From JAQVXR01 sp050945755 (GTDB taxonomy: Bacteria > Bacillota > Dehalobacteriia > Dehalobacteriales > Dehalobacteriaceae), in contig JBMNTN010000049.1 of assembly GCA_050945755.1 (NCBI GenBank), forward strand, positions 1 through 14,828: a stretch of 14,828 nt of DNA. The letters run 5' to 3'. The notes under the pieces were generated by a model. The model saw only the letters and a list, made by a program, of their open reading frames with translations. It made no database searches and was not told the DNA's origin. Made by a program: the position numbers and the translations under genes. Shown piece by piece: positions 7,293 to 13,680 of the stretch (the stretch's first letter is position 1; the number at the start of each line of letters is the position of its first letter).

Positions 7293-7331
7293 AAGACGGT
7301 ATCTCCACTACTGGGAGAACCGTCTTTTTTT
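7293..7331 (+). terminator. Strong intrinsic terminator after the 52-residue gene
   Basis: AAGACGGT pairs with ACCGTCTT. Inside, TCTCC pairs with GGGAGA around a short loop, and TTTTTTT follows. It lies about 80 nt after the upstream stop codon and about 80 nt before the next plus gene, insulating the two. Confidence 0.9.
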
Positions 7332-7412
7332 ACAGGAAAATCAAGAATAGATTTAGACGGGCACCGGAAAATTCCCAGCAGCATATTATTTTAGAGGGAA
7401 GGATGTGATGAT

Positions 7413-7799
7413 ATGAGTCGACATCGAAGAAGAAGACGAAAAAGAAAGTCTCGGGAGGAAGCAATAGAGACCGCCTTGACCCGATCAAAAAAATCTAATT
7501 TTAATATTGGCGATTTTTTAAGAAAAGCGGATTTTGGAAAATTATCGGATCAGTTGCGCAGTGCCGCTGATGGTCTGGAAAAAATCAACCAATTGACATC
7601 CTTAATGGAGGAGGTCGATATCTTAGTTAAACCAAAAGGCAGTCGCTCAAAAAGCAATTTCAATATTATGAAGCTTTTGACGAATGGCAACTCTATAAAC
7701 CATTTGCTGCAAGCACTCATGCCTCTTCTCAATGATTCTGACGGAGAAAAGAGAGTTAGACCATTGAATGTAGAAACCAGTGGCAGATCAGATGACTAA
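7413..7799 (+). CDS. Basic protein of unknown function with an internal repeat, 128 residues
   Basis: The start ATG is preceded by GGGAAGGA about 9 nt upstream. The N terminus is extremely basic: residues 1-14 contain nine Arg or Lys (MSRHRRRRRKRKSR). A motif occurs twice: RSKKSNFNIGDFL at about 24-36 and RSKSNFNIMKLL at about 78-89. Each is followed by an amphipathic helical segment, so the protein may be a duplication of a roughly 50-residue unit. There is no signal peptide or membrane span. The basic tail could bind nucleic acid, polyphosphate or an acidic polymer. I know no family for it. Transcription ends at the hairpin at 7806-7839. Confidence 0.8.
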   Translation: MSRHRRRRRKRKSREEAIETALTRSKKSNFNIGDFLRKADFGKLSDQLRSAADGLEKINQLTSLMEEVDILVKPKGSRSKSNFNIMKLLTNGNSINHLLQALMPLLNDSDGEKRVRPLNVETSGRSDD

Positions 7800-7805
7800 A
7801 ACAGA

Positions 7806-7839
7806 GAGGAAGGCTGGGGTTAATCTCCCTACCTTCCTC
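7806..7839. terminator. Bidirectional terminator between convergent small genes
   Basis: GAGGAAGG (7806-7813) pairs with CCTTCCTC (7832-7839), with an inner GGGG/CTCC pairing. It starts 6 nt after the 128-residue gene on the plus strand and lies 7 nt after the stop of the 71-residue gene on the minus strand. It can serve both, although the T tracts on either side are short. Confidence 0.65.
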
Positions 7840-7846
7840 AACTTGT

Positions 7847-8062
7847 TTACCTATTAGGAATGCGTAATCCATTTTGGCTGGCTAAACGATTCATTAATGC
7901 TTTCAACTGACTTCTGTTAGATTTATTTACGCCTCCTGACCTTTCCATTTCCCTAATAATTTCATCAACAACCATGCGATTTTCCTCCGACAGTACTCCT
8001 CTAAAATTCTTAATTAACGTTTTCAGTTCTCCAAAAGATCTTGGTTTTGAAACTCGACTCAC
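7847..8062 (-). CDS. Small protein of unknown function, 71 residues
   Basis: The start is GTG, preceded by AAAGGGG at about an 8-nt spacing. The product begins MSRVSKPRSFGELK and is predicted to be mostly helical and basic, with two amphipathic helices (about 10-42 and 51-66) joined by a polar linker, ERSGGVNKSNRS. It has no membrane span and no cysteine. I recognise no family. It is convergent with the 128-residue gene and shares a terminator with it. Both begin Met-Ser-Arg, but the rest of their sequences is not alike. Confidence 0.7.
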   Translation of the reverse strand: MSRVSKPRSFGELKTLIKNFRGVLSEENRMVVDEIIREMERSGGVNKSNRSQLKALMNRLASQNGLRIPNR

Positions 8063-8209
8063 TTTAGCTTGCCCCTTTCATAATATAAAAGCCTGTACCT
8101 TATCATATGCAACAGCTTATCTATTTGGTGTTTCCTAATTGAGCAAGCTATGATAGAGATTTTCTGCAACATCCCGGTTTATCGAGAGAGTATAATGTGT
8201 CGGTTTTAA

Positions 8210-8234
8210 AAAAGGCTATATAATCTTCGGCCAA
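8210..8234 (-). terminator. Weak terminator candidate after the aldehyde oxidoreductase operon
   Basis: On the minus strand, about 20 nt after the oxidoreductase stop, GGCC and GGCT flank an A-T-rich loop and are followed by TTTTTTAAAA. The stem has only about four pairs, including a wobble, so this is weak evidence. Nothing better is seen in 8063-8252. Confidence 0.25.
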
Positions 8235-8252
8235 AATCGAGTATTTATATTT

Positions 8253-9500
8253 TTAGATTTCACCCCGACAGATACTTTTATAAAAAAACCCATAGTCGAA
8301 GCTCCCTTGGAGAAAAGCTTTTCTCCGTGCAGGTTTTAAATGTCTCCCCAATAAGCTGAGTAAGACACCGGTCCCTTTGGTAAACCCGATCGCCACCATC
8401 CCAACAAGTGTACCATCTTTATCCAGAACAAGTTTACGAAAAGTTTTCTCCTTTTCATTACGTACTTTTTCTACGGAAAAACTGGAATCAGGAGGATTGA
8501 CAATACCTCCGCTGATCACACCTAAGTCTGCCATTTTAATAGAGTTAATGCTAATGCTGCCCGGGTAAAAGAGCTCCTTTCCTGCCATATTAAAAGCAGC
8601 TGCTTTTCCCTGTTCCATCGCATTTCCCCAGAGAGCATTCACCCGATAAGCCTTCCACAACCGGTCATAGGTTTCAGCCACGTCACCGGCGGCAAAAACC
8701 CCGGAAACATTCGTTTGCAACCGATCATCCACAAGGATACCCCGATTGGTTTTTATGCCGGTACCTTTAAGAAACCCGGTTTCAGGGGCAACTCCTTTGG
8801 CATAAATAACCAAGCTGCACGCCAATTTTTCCCCGGAGTTTAAGATTATCCTTTCCACCCGGTCATTTCCTTCTATGGACTGGACATCCCTCCCCAGGAG
8901 AAATTGATAACCGTTATCTTCCAAGTGGTGTTGGAACATATCGGCTCCTTCCTGGTCGAGAATCTGGGATAAAATACGGCGGGAGCTAACCACCACTTTA
9001 ACTTTCAACCCTTTACTTTTCAGGCCCTCAGCCGTCTTTAATCCAACCAATCCTCCGCCGACAATGACAGCCGTTTCACCGGGACCGGCCCAATCCCTGA
9101 TCCTTTCCGCATCTTCCAGACTGCGCAGTACAAAGACTCCGGGAAGAGTACCCCCGTCCAATACCGGTTGTTTTGGTAAAGCACCTGTCGCAATTAATAG
9201 CTTATCATAAGTGACTAACCGCCCGTTATCTAATTTCCCTTGCCTGCTGACTACATCAATGGATTGCATCCGGCATCCCATTTCCAGTCTAACATTTGGG
9301 CAGCCAATTTCTAAGTTCTCCTGAAGAAACAAATAATCCCTGGAAATTAAATCACCGATGTAATAAGAGGTCAGTACCCGCGAATAATATGGATGAGGTT
9401 CCCCGGAAACTAAAGTTACGTGATCCTCCGGACTTAATTTCGCTAATGTAAAGGCAGCTGTATAGCCGGCAGGTCCCCCGCCCACAATTAAATGGTGCAA
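8253..9500 (-). CDS. FAD/NAD(P)-dependent oxidoreductase of the aldehyde oxidoreductase complex (AorC-like)
   Basis: A 415-residue two-dinucleotide-binding flavoprotein of the nitrite-reductase/rubredoxin-reductase/NADH-oxidase group. The FAD Rossmann motif VGGGPAG is at 6-12, ATG at 104-106, the NAD(P) motif VGGGLVG at 147-153, and the second FAD motif AAGDVAET at 270-277. PYYSRVLTSYYI (37-48) resembles the conserved YSRPxL segment of this group. There is no redox-active CxxC pair. The start is TTG with AGGAGGG 7 nt upstream. As last gene of the operon it probably passes electrons between the Fe-S subunit and NAD(P), as AorC does in AorABC-type enzymes. That role is inferred from context; stand-alone activity is possible. 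Confidence 0.88.
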   Translation of the reverse strand: MHHLIVGGGPAGYTAAFTLAKLSPEDHVTLVSGEPHPYYSRVLTSYYIGDLISRDYLFLQENLEIGCPNVRLEMGCRMQSIDVVSRQGKLDNGRLVTYDKLLIATGALPKQPVLDGGTLPGVFVLRSLEDAERIRDWAGPGETAVIVGGGLVGLKTAEGLKSKGLKVKVVVSSRRILSQILDQEGADMFQHHLEDNGYQFLLGRDVQSIEGNDRVERIILNSGEKLACSLVIYAKGVAPETGFLKGTGIKTNRGILVDDRLQTNVSGVFAAGDVAETYDRLWKAYRVNALWGNAMEQGKAAAFNMAGKELFYPGSISINSIKMADLGVISGGIVNPPDSSFSVEKVRNEKEKTFRKLVLDKDGTLVGMVAIGFTKGTGVLLSLLGRHLKPARRKAFLQGSFDYGFFYKSICRGEI

Positions 9501-9516
9501 ATTCCATCCCTCCTGT

Positions 9517-9795
9517 CTAACCTCCCCCGGCGGGAGGAATTAAACAAACTGTGTCATCCTCTTTAAGCTTAGTTCCTAACCCCTCCAGAAAAAGAATATT
9601 TCGCCCGTTGACCAGGATAACCATCCCCTCCCTCAGACCCCGGGAGTCAGTAAAAACCTCTTTCTCGAAAGGTATTCCGTAACGTTCTATTAAAATATTA
9701 AGTAAAGAATTCACATTGGGGGCATTCATTTCCAATGTGGACACCCCTGTGATTAATCGCAAAAAACTAAAAAATTTTACTTTCACATAACTCAC
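9517..9795 (-). CDS. MoaD/ThiS-like ubiquitin-fold sulfur carrier of the AOR cluster
   Basis: A 92-residue beta-grasp protein with the family pattern: VKVKFFSFLRLITG at the N terminus, then VNSLLNILIERYG, VILVNGRNI, LKEDDTVCLIPPAGGG at the C terminus. MoaD proteins end in Gly-Gly, which is thiocarboxylated to supply the dithiolene sulfur of molybdopterin. Here the tail is Gly-Gly-Gly, so the terminal Gly is kept. Sitting between the oxidoreductase and flavoprotein genes, it probably serves the tungsten-pterin cofactor of the adjacent enzyme. The long GTG start (9795) has a poor ribosome binding site; a GTG at 9786, behind GGGTGAG, would give 89 residues and is equally likely. Confidence 0.88.
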   Translation of the reverse strand: MSYVKVKFFSFLRLITGVSTLEMNAPNVNSLLNILIERYGIPFEKEVFTDSRGLREGMVILVNGRNILFLEGLGTKLKEDDTVCLIPPAGGG

Positions 9796-9811
9796 CCGGT
9801 TCTTTAAGTAA

Positions 9812-9832
9812 GGGTCCGGGCAACCCGGACCC
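9812..9832 (-). repeat. Perfect 9-bp inverted repeat between the AOR and MoaD-like genes
   Basis: GGGTCCGGG and CCCGGACCC form a flawless G+C-rich stem with a 3-nt loop, starting 6 nt after the oxidoreductase stop. No T tract follows, so it is more likely an mRNA-processing or 3'-end-protecting hairpin, or a partial terminator lowering expression of the two downstream genes, than a full terminator. Confidence 0.8.
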
Positions 9833-9837
9833 TCTGA

Positions 9838-11637
9838 TTAAAGGCCTAACCTTTCTTTGGTTTGGGGGAGAATTTTCCCTTCCTCGCTCCACCCACGCAA
9901 CTGATAATATTCTTTTAGCATCTCTTCTAGGCCGCTTACCTTTCCTGCACCCGGTCCTTCCGATAATGCTTCATTGAGAATCCGCGGTGCCAATGTATCA
10001 TCTGACTTAGACAAACCGGCATCCATATTAAATTGGCGCTCCAAATTCCAAATTCGTTCACCTGCCAAAAGAGCCTTTTCTAAAGAATAGTCAATGCCTG
10101 TGGCCGCTGAAAGAAAAGCTGCCACTTCTTCCCCTCCAATGGCAAAGGTAGAAAACAAACAGATGCCTGAAGAATCCACCAGAGCGGTAACATCCTGAAA
10201 TGCCTTGGTCAAAGATGCTTTATCTTTTGTTTCCAGAGGATCAAAGGCGGCGGGAATACCCAAAACTTCCGCGGAGATGGTGTATCCCCGGACGTGGCAC
10301 CCACCCCGGTTAGACGTGGCATACTCAAGGCCAATACCTTGAATCGCCCGAGGGTCATAAGCAGGATACTCTTGTTTCTTGGCAGTCATGGAAAATTCGG
10401 GATGCCCATATTTTTCGGCAAGACGATAAGACCCTTCCGCAAGTAGATCTCCAAACCCTTCCCGGTAACCGGTCTTTGTGGCAAAGTCTACCATCACATC
10501 TGCATCACCAAATAATAAAGGTACTTGGGTATCGCTTTCCGGAAGATAGCCCTTTTCCCAAAGTTCCATGGCACATGCTAAAGTGGCACCATAGCTGATC
10601 GGGTCAAATCCCAACTCATTGGAAATATAGTTAGCTTTAATAATAGCATCCAGTTGGGAAATCCCACAATCCGCTCCCATGGACCAAATGGCTTCATACT
10701 CAGGCCCTTCTCCTTGCCCAGCAAATTTACCGGTCTTTACCTCTGTTACTCTGCCGCAGGCAATGGGGCAACCCATACAGGCCTTCTTCCTAATTGTATT
10801 CTTCTCAGCCATGGTTTCGCCGCTGATTTTTTCTACCTCAGGGAAAATTCCTGTTTGGAAATTCCTTGTAGGCAACGCTCCATGAGAATTTAAAATATTA
10901 ACTAAGACGGCGGTACCGTATGTTGGAAGCCCTCCTGAAGTAACCGCATTAGCTTTAACCTTAGCCATGGCATCATCAACCGCATTTTTAAACCCTTGAG
11001 GATCAGCCACTTTAACTCCCTTAGTACCTCGGACGACAACAGCCTTTAAATTTTTTGAGCCCATGACAGCTCCAACTCCCGAACGCCCGGCTGCCCTATT
11101 TTTATCATTAATAATACAAGCGTAACGGACAAGTTTTTCTCCGGCCGGTCCAATACAAGCTATTTTTGCCTCTGGGCAGGTTTCCTCCCTGAGGATATCA
11201 TCCGTCTCAAAGGTAGTCTTCCCCCAAACATGTGCTGCAGAACGCAGTTCTACCAACTCGTCCTTAATAAACAAATAAACCGGCTGATCAGCTTTCCCTT
11301 CAAATACTATCAAGTCATATCCGGCATATTTTAATTCCGCACCGAAATATCCTCCGGAATTAGAAGCAGCAATCGTCCCCGTTAATGGTGCCTTTGTTAT
11401 CACATTATACCTGCCGGCGGAAACCGCATTGGTTCCGGTCAGCGGTCCGGTGGCAAAAATTAATTTATTATCCGGGCTGAAAGAATCAACCTTGGGATCA
11501 ACTTCATCAGCAAAAATTTTGGCTCCTAAACCACGGGCTCCAATATAATCTTGGGCCAGCTTAGGATTTAAGTCTTCTACCCCAACACTTTTCTCACTTA
11601 AGTTAATCCGTAAAATTTTACCAGTCCAACCAAACAT
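9838..11637 (-). CDS. aor: Tungsten-containing aldehyde:ferredoxin oxidoreductase (AorB-like)
   Basis: Oxidises aldehydes to carboxylic acids, or reduces acids with low-potential electrons, at a tungsten (or molybdenum) bis-pterin. It has 599 residues, typical of the AOR family, with the N-terminal signature MFGWTGKILRINLS. The [4Fe-4S] ligands are Cys287, Cys290, Cys294 and Cys493; these match 288/291/295/494 of the Pyrococcus furiosus enzyme with a shift of one. Glu313 (GPEYE) and His448 (GGCHVRG) match the active-site pair. ATG follows the TAA of the preceding gene with no gap, and GGGAGGTGGG lies in that gene's end, so the two are tightly coupled. The Fe-S partner, MoaD-like protein and flavoprotein in the same operon point to an AorABC-like NAD-linked complex. 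The physiological aldehyde is not evident. Confidence 0.95.
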   Translation of the reverse strand: MFGWTGKILRINLSEKSVGVEDLNPKLAQDYIGARGLGAKIFADEVDPKVDSFSPDNKLIFATGPLTGTNAVSAGRYNVITKAPLTGTIAASNSGGYFGAELKYAGYDLIVFEGKADQPVYLFIKDELVELRSAAHVWGKTTFETDDILREETCPEAKIACIGPAGEKLVRYACIINDKNRAAGRSGVGAVMGSKNLKAVVVRGTKGVKVADPQGFKNAVDDAMAKVKANAVTSGGLPTYGTAVLVNILNSHGALPTRNFQTGIFPEVEKISGETMAEKNTIRKKACMGCPIACGRVTEVKTGKFAGQGEGPEYEAIWSMGADCGISQLDAIIKANYISNELGFDPISYGATLACAMELWEKGYLPESDTQVPLLFGDADVMVDFATKTGYREGFGDLLAEGSYRLAEKYGHPEFSMTAKKQEYPAYDPRAIQGIGLEYATSNRGGCHVRGYTISAEVLGIPAAFDPLETKDKASLTKAFQDVTALVDSSGICLFSTFAIGGEEVAAFLSAATGIDYSLEKALLAGERIWNLERQFNMDAGLSKSDDTLAPRILNEALSEGPGAGKVSGLEEMLKEYYQLRGWSEEGKILPQTKERLGL

Positions 11638-12117
11638 TTAGCCCACCTCCCGCATCATCTGCTGCAGTTTCCGGGCAACTTTCTTTCTTTTCTCTAAGCC
11701 CAGTTCGGATACTTCCTTATACTCAATTGCGTCCCAAACACATGCTTTAACACATTCCGGTTCGCCACCGCATAAATCACATTTCACCACTTTCTGTTCA
11801 GCAACAGAGTAGTCTACCCCTCCAAATGGGCAAACCATAATGCACATACGGCAGCCAATACACCGTTTTTCATCTAAAACCACTGCCCCGGTGGTTTCAT
11901 TGCGTTGTAAAGCTCCTGCCGGACAAATTTCCAAGCAGTATGGGGTATCACACTGCTGGCAGACCACAGGCAGATAAAAATTTTCATCAAGAAAGACAGC
12001 TGCTGTAATTCTTGATGCCAGCGGGTTAAATTCTCCTGCATTTTTCATAGAGCACGCCAGTTCACACCTGCGGCATGCAGTACACTTCTCTTCGTTGATT
12101 ACTAACTTCTTTGCCAA
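11638..12117 (-). CDS. Polyferredoxin subunit with four [4Fe-4S] clusters (AorA-like)
   Basis: A 159-residue cytoplasmic electron-transfer protein with 16 cysteines in four groups: 12/15/18/22, 53/56/61/65, 86/89/92/96 and 113/116/122/126. This is the HycB/DmsB-type arrangement that binds four [4Fe-4S] clusters. There is no Tat or Sec signal, which fits a soluble complex. It probably wires the tungsten subunit to the flavoprotein, as AorA does in Aromatoleum-type enzymes (family knowledge). The start is TTG behind GGGGGGAAG. First gene of the operon; a short upstream ORF with a better ribosome binding site overlaps its start in another frame. Confidence 0.92.
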   Translation of the reverse strand: MAKKLVINEEKCTACRRCELACSMKNAGEFNPLASRITAAVFLDENFYLPVVCQQCDTPYCLEICPAGALQRNETTGAVVLDEKRCIGCRMCIMVCPFGGVDYSVAEQKVVKCDLCGGEPECVKACVWDAIEYKEVSELGLEKRKKVARKLQQMMREVG

Positions 12118-12172
12118 TTGGTCTTCCCCCCTTCAAAACATATAAACCCCAACCTTGAAAATAATCCCTCAT
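12062..12172 (-). CDS. Possible 36-codon upstream ORF overlapping the polyferredoxin start
   Basis: An ATG at 12172 is preceded by AGGGAGGTGAA, one of the best Shine-Dalgarno matches in the window. The frame runs 36 codons (MRDYFQGWGLYVLKGGRP...) and ends in TGA inside the polyferredoxin gene, in a different frame. The strong site is otherwise unexplained, since the polyferredoxin has its own weaker site and a TTG start. It could be a leader peptide that tunes translation of the operon. No homologue is known to me. Confidence 0.3.
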   Translation of the reverse strand: MRDYFQGWGLYVLKGGRPIGKEVSNQRREVYCMPQV

Positions 12173-12218
12173 TTCACCTCCCTTTTTGTTTGAATCTTTT
12201 GTGTTTTTATTTATGCCT

Positions 12219-12248
12219 ATTTTACATATTTCAACAAAAAGCTGACAA
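12219..12248 (-). promoter_or_regulatory. Probable sigma-A promoter of the aldehyde oxidoreductase operon
   Basis: On the minus strand TTGTCA (12248-12243) is followed after 18 nt by TAAAAT (12224-12219). Transcription would begin near 12212, leaving a leader of about 95 nt that carries the upstream ORF. Confidence 0.5.
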
Positions 12249-12254
12249 TTCCTT

Positions 12255-12278
12255 GCAATTTTTATAAATTTTAATTGC
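12255..12278. promoter_or_regulatory. Inverted repeat just upstream of the aldehyde oxidoreductase promoter
   Basis: GCAATT and AATTGC flank a 12-bp A-T-only centre and end 6 bp upstream of the proposed -35 box. The position suits an activator or repressor site, but no regulator can be named and the arms are short. Confidence 0.3.
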
Positions 12279-12466
12279 TTAAATTATTTACATGTTGTTT
12301 TGCCATATGCCTTTGTTTTATCAAAATACAAAGACACTCTACATTAAGCACATACCCCTTGTTTGACATTTTCCCGAATTTTATGTTGAAATAATATCAA
12401 TGAAACTAACCACTGCCAGGTTTCTTTTATCAGGTTGCTTAATATTGCTAAAAGGGAGAAACGTAC
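12279..12466. other. Remainder of the intergenic region upstream of the 34-codon gene
   Basis: A-T-rich sequence without a supportable gene. A TTGACA at 12363-12368 (plus) has no good -10 at 16-18 nt, so no promoter for the following gene is called. The ribosome binding site AAAGGGAGAAA of that gene lies at its right end. Confidence 0.5.
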
Positions 12467-12571
12467 ATGGATAATTTGGAAAACTTGTCTGTGGAAGAGC
12501 TAAAGAACCAGCTTCTAGAATTGGAGGGCTACCTGGAGGAAATCGAAGAGGAAAGGACTTATTATATTTAA
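12467..12571 (+). CDS. Small acidic helical protein, 34 residues
   Basis: ATG is preceded by AAAGGGAG at an 8-nt spacing. The product begins MDNLENLSVEELKNQLLEL, continues GYLEEIEEERTYYI and stops at TAA. More than a third of the residues are Glu or Asp, and the heptad-like spacing of Leu and Ile suggests one amphipathic or coiled-coil helix. Codon use and the clean ribosome binding site support a real gene despite its size. The stop overlaps by 4 nt with that of the convergent MgtC-like gene. I vaguely recall similar short Glu-rich proteins annotated as hypothetical in Clostridia, but assign no function. Confidence 0.65.
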   Translation: MDNLENLSVEELKNQLLELEGYLEEIEEERTYYI

Positions 12572-13398
12572 TTGGAATTTTCAATGTCAAAAACAAAGGT
12601 CTTTTCATCAACCTTGGTAAAACCATTTCTGTACCAAAAATTCAAGGCATCAGAGCGGGATATCACACTGATTTTTTCAAACTCATGAATCTTTCCCCAC
12701 TGAATCAATGCTTGACAAAGAGCACTGCCTAATCCTTGATTTCGCATACCGACAGGCAAGCGAAATATGATGATCTGGATAATTTCTTCTTTTAACCCAA
12801 TCGTAAAATAAAATGGGTCCGGATGGTTTTTGATAAACTGGTAGGTTACAACAATATTTTCTAGCTGCCCGGTGACTTCATATTGAACAGGATGGTGAAT
12901 TATTTTTGCTATTTCGTTTTCTAATTCCTGGAGGTTAACATTTTCTAATTGACACATGATTTTTTTGATTGACCGTTTTTTATTTAGCGCATTTTCCCAA
13001 ATATAAAAAGTATGCAGCGAAATATAAGAAAGAACGGCACTAACTATTGCCGGAATATACATCCCTGCTCCGCTGGCCAATCCCAGTCCGCTTGCTAACC
13101 AAAGAGTAGCGGCGGTAGTTAATCCTTTAACATTAAACCCCTCTTTCCAAATCACACCTGCCCCGATAAAACCCATCCCGGAAATAACTTGAGCCGCTAA
13201 CCTAGCCGGATCCCAATTTCCCCCACTAAACCCGTAAACAGAAATAATCATAAATAGGGCACTGGCCAAAGACACTAAAGAGTGGGTGCGGGCACCGGCC
13301 GGTTTATTATACAAATGGCGTTCGGACCCAATCAGGCCGCCAATAATCACAGCAAAAACCAATCTTAATGCCAACTCACCTTGCATTTGAAAGTCCAT
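12568..13398 (-). CDS. MgtC/SapB-family membrane protein fused to a C-terminal GNAT-like domain
   Basis: The 276-residue protein has two parts. Residues 1-135 are an MgtC/SapB domain: four to five membrane helices, GGLIGSERHLYNKPAGARTHSLVSL (read in pieces: GSER 24-27, AGARTHSLV 34-42), VISGMGFIGAGVI (71-83), and KGLTTAATLWLASGLG (91-106). After a basic linker (KKRSIKK), residues about 150-276 resemble a GNAT acetyltransferase: a beta strand EEIIQIIIFRL, the acetyl-CoA loop RNQGLGSAL (219-227), and ALNFWYRNGFTKV (251-263). MgtC proteins modulate magnesium or phosphate stress and ATP synthase in pathogens; the GNAT partner would place an acyltransferase at the membrane. Its substrate is unknown. 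The start is ATG with a weak ribosome binding site. The frame is continuous, so the fusion is not an artefact of ORF calling. Confidence 0.85.
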   Translation of the reverse strand: MDFQMQGELALRLVFAVIIGGLIGSERHLYNKPAGARTHSLVSLASALFMIISVYGFSGGNWDPARLAAQVISGMGFIGAGVIWKEGFNVKGLTTAATLWLASGLGLASGAGMYIPAIVSAVLSYISLHTFYIWENALNKKRSIKKIMCQLENVNLQELENEIAKIIHHPVQYEVTGQLENIVVTYQFIKNHPDPFYFTIGLKEEIIQIIIFRLPVGMRNQGLGSALCQALIQWGKIHEFEKISVISRSDALNFWYRNGFTKVDEKTFVFDIENSN

Positions 13399-13480
13399 AT
13401 ATTGGGCGCTTCCCTTCAGAAATAAAATAGTATAAAAATTGTTTCTTGAGCTTATCTCTATATAGCCTATGCCAAATAAT

Positions 13481-13489
13481 TTTCGACAA
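13481..13489 (-). promoter_or_regulatory. Candidate Spo0A box
   Basis: The minus strand reads TTGTCGAAA, matching the 0A-box core TGTCGAA exactly, in the spacer between the MgtC-GNAT and beta-propeller genes. A nearby TATATA (about 20 nt downstream) could belong to a promoter for the MgtC-GNAT gene. A single heptamer is weak evidence. Confidence 0.3.
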
Positions 13490-13615
13490 CATCCTAATTA
13501 TTTCCTGCCGCTAAACATTCAATGTTGGATTTTATCATTTACTATTGGTATTTATATTATGAAAATTTGTTTTTTCTGAAACAAAAATATTTTTCCTTTC
13601 GTCAAAAGTTATAAA

Positions 13616-13630
13616 GCAGTTTTTAACTGC
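13616..13630. repeat. Short inverted repeat upstream of the beta-propeller gene
   Basis: GCAGTT and AACTGC form a 6-bp stem with a TTT loop, 50 bp before the GTG start. It could be an operator or a leader hairpin; nothing more can be said. Confidence 0.35.
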
Positions 13631-13680
13631 ATCCGGAAAAATTTTTGTGCCCCAGGTACAGCGAAAGGAATGAGTCTTTT

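Noticed and set aside
7154..7394. Two opposing frames (76 and 71 codons) around the terminator at 7293-7331
   Set aside because: They cross a strong terminator hairpin, mirror each other, lack ribosome binding sites, and one overlaps the 52-residue gene.
12118..12380. Molybdenum/tungsten cofactor riboswitch or sigma-54 promoter upstream of the AOR operon
   Set aside because: I looked for the conserved Moco-RNA elements and for a TGGCAC-N5-TTGC pair and found neither.
12363..12396. TTGACA followed by TAATAT as a promoter for the 34-codon gene
   Set aside because: The spacing is 23 nt, too long for sigma-A, and no better -10 lies at 16-18 nt.
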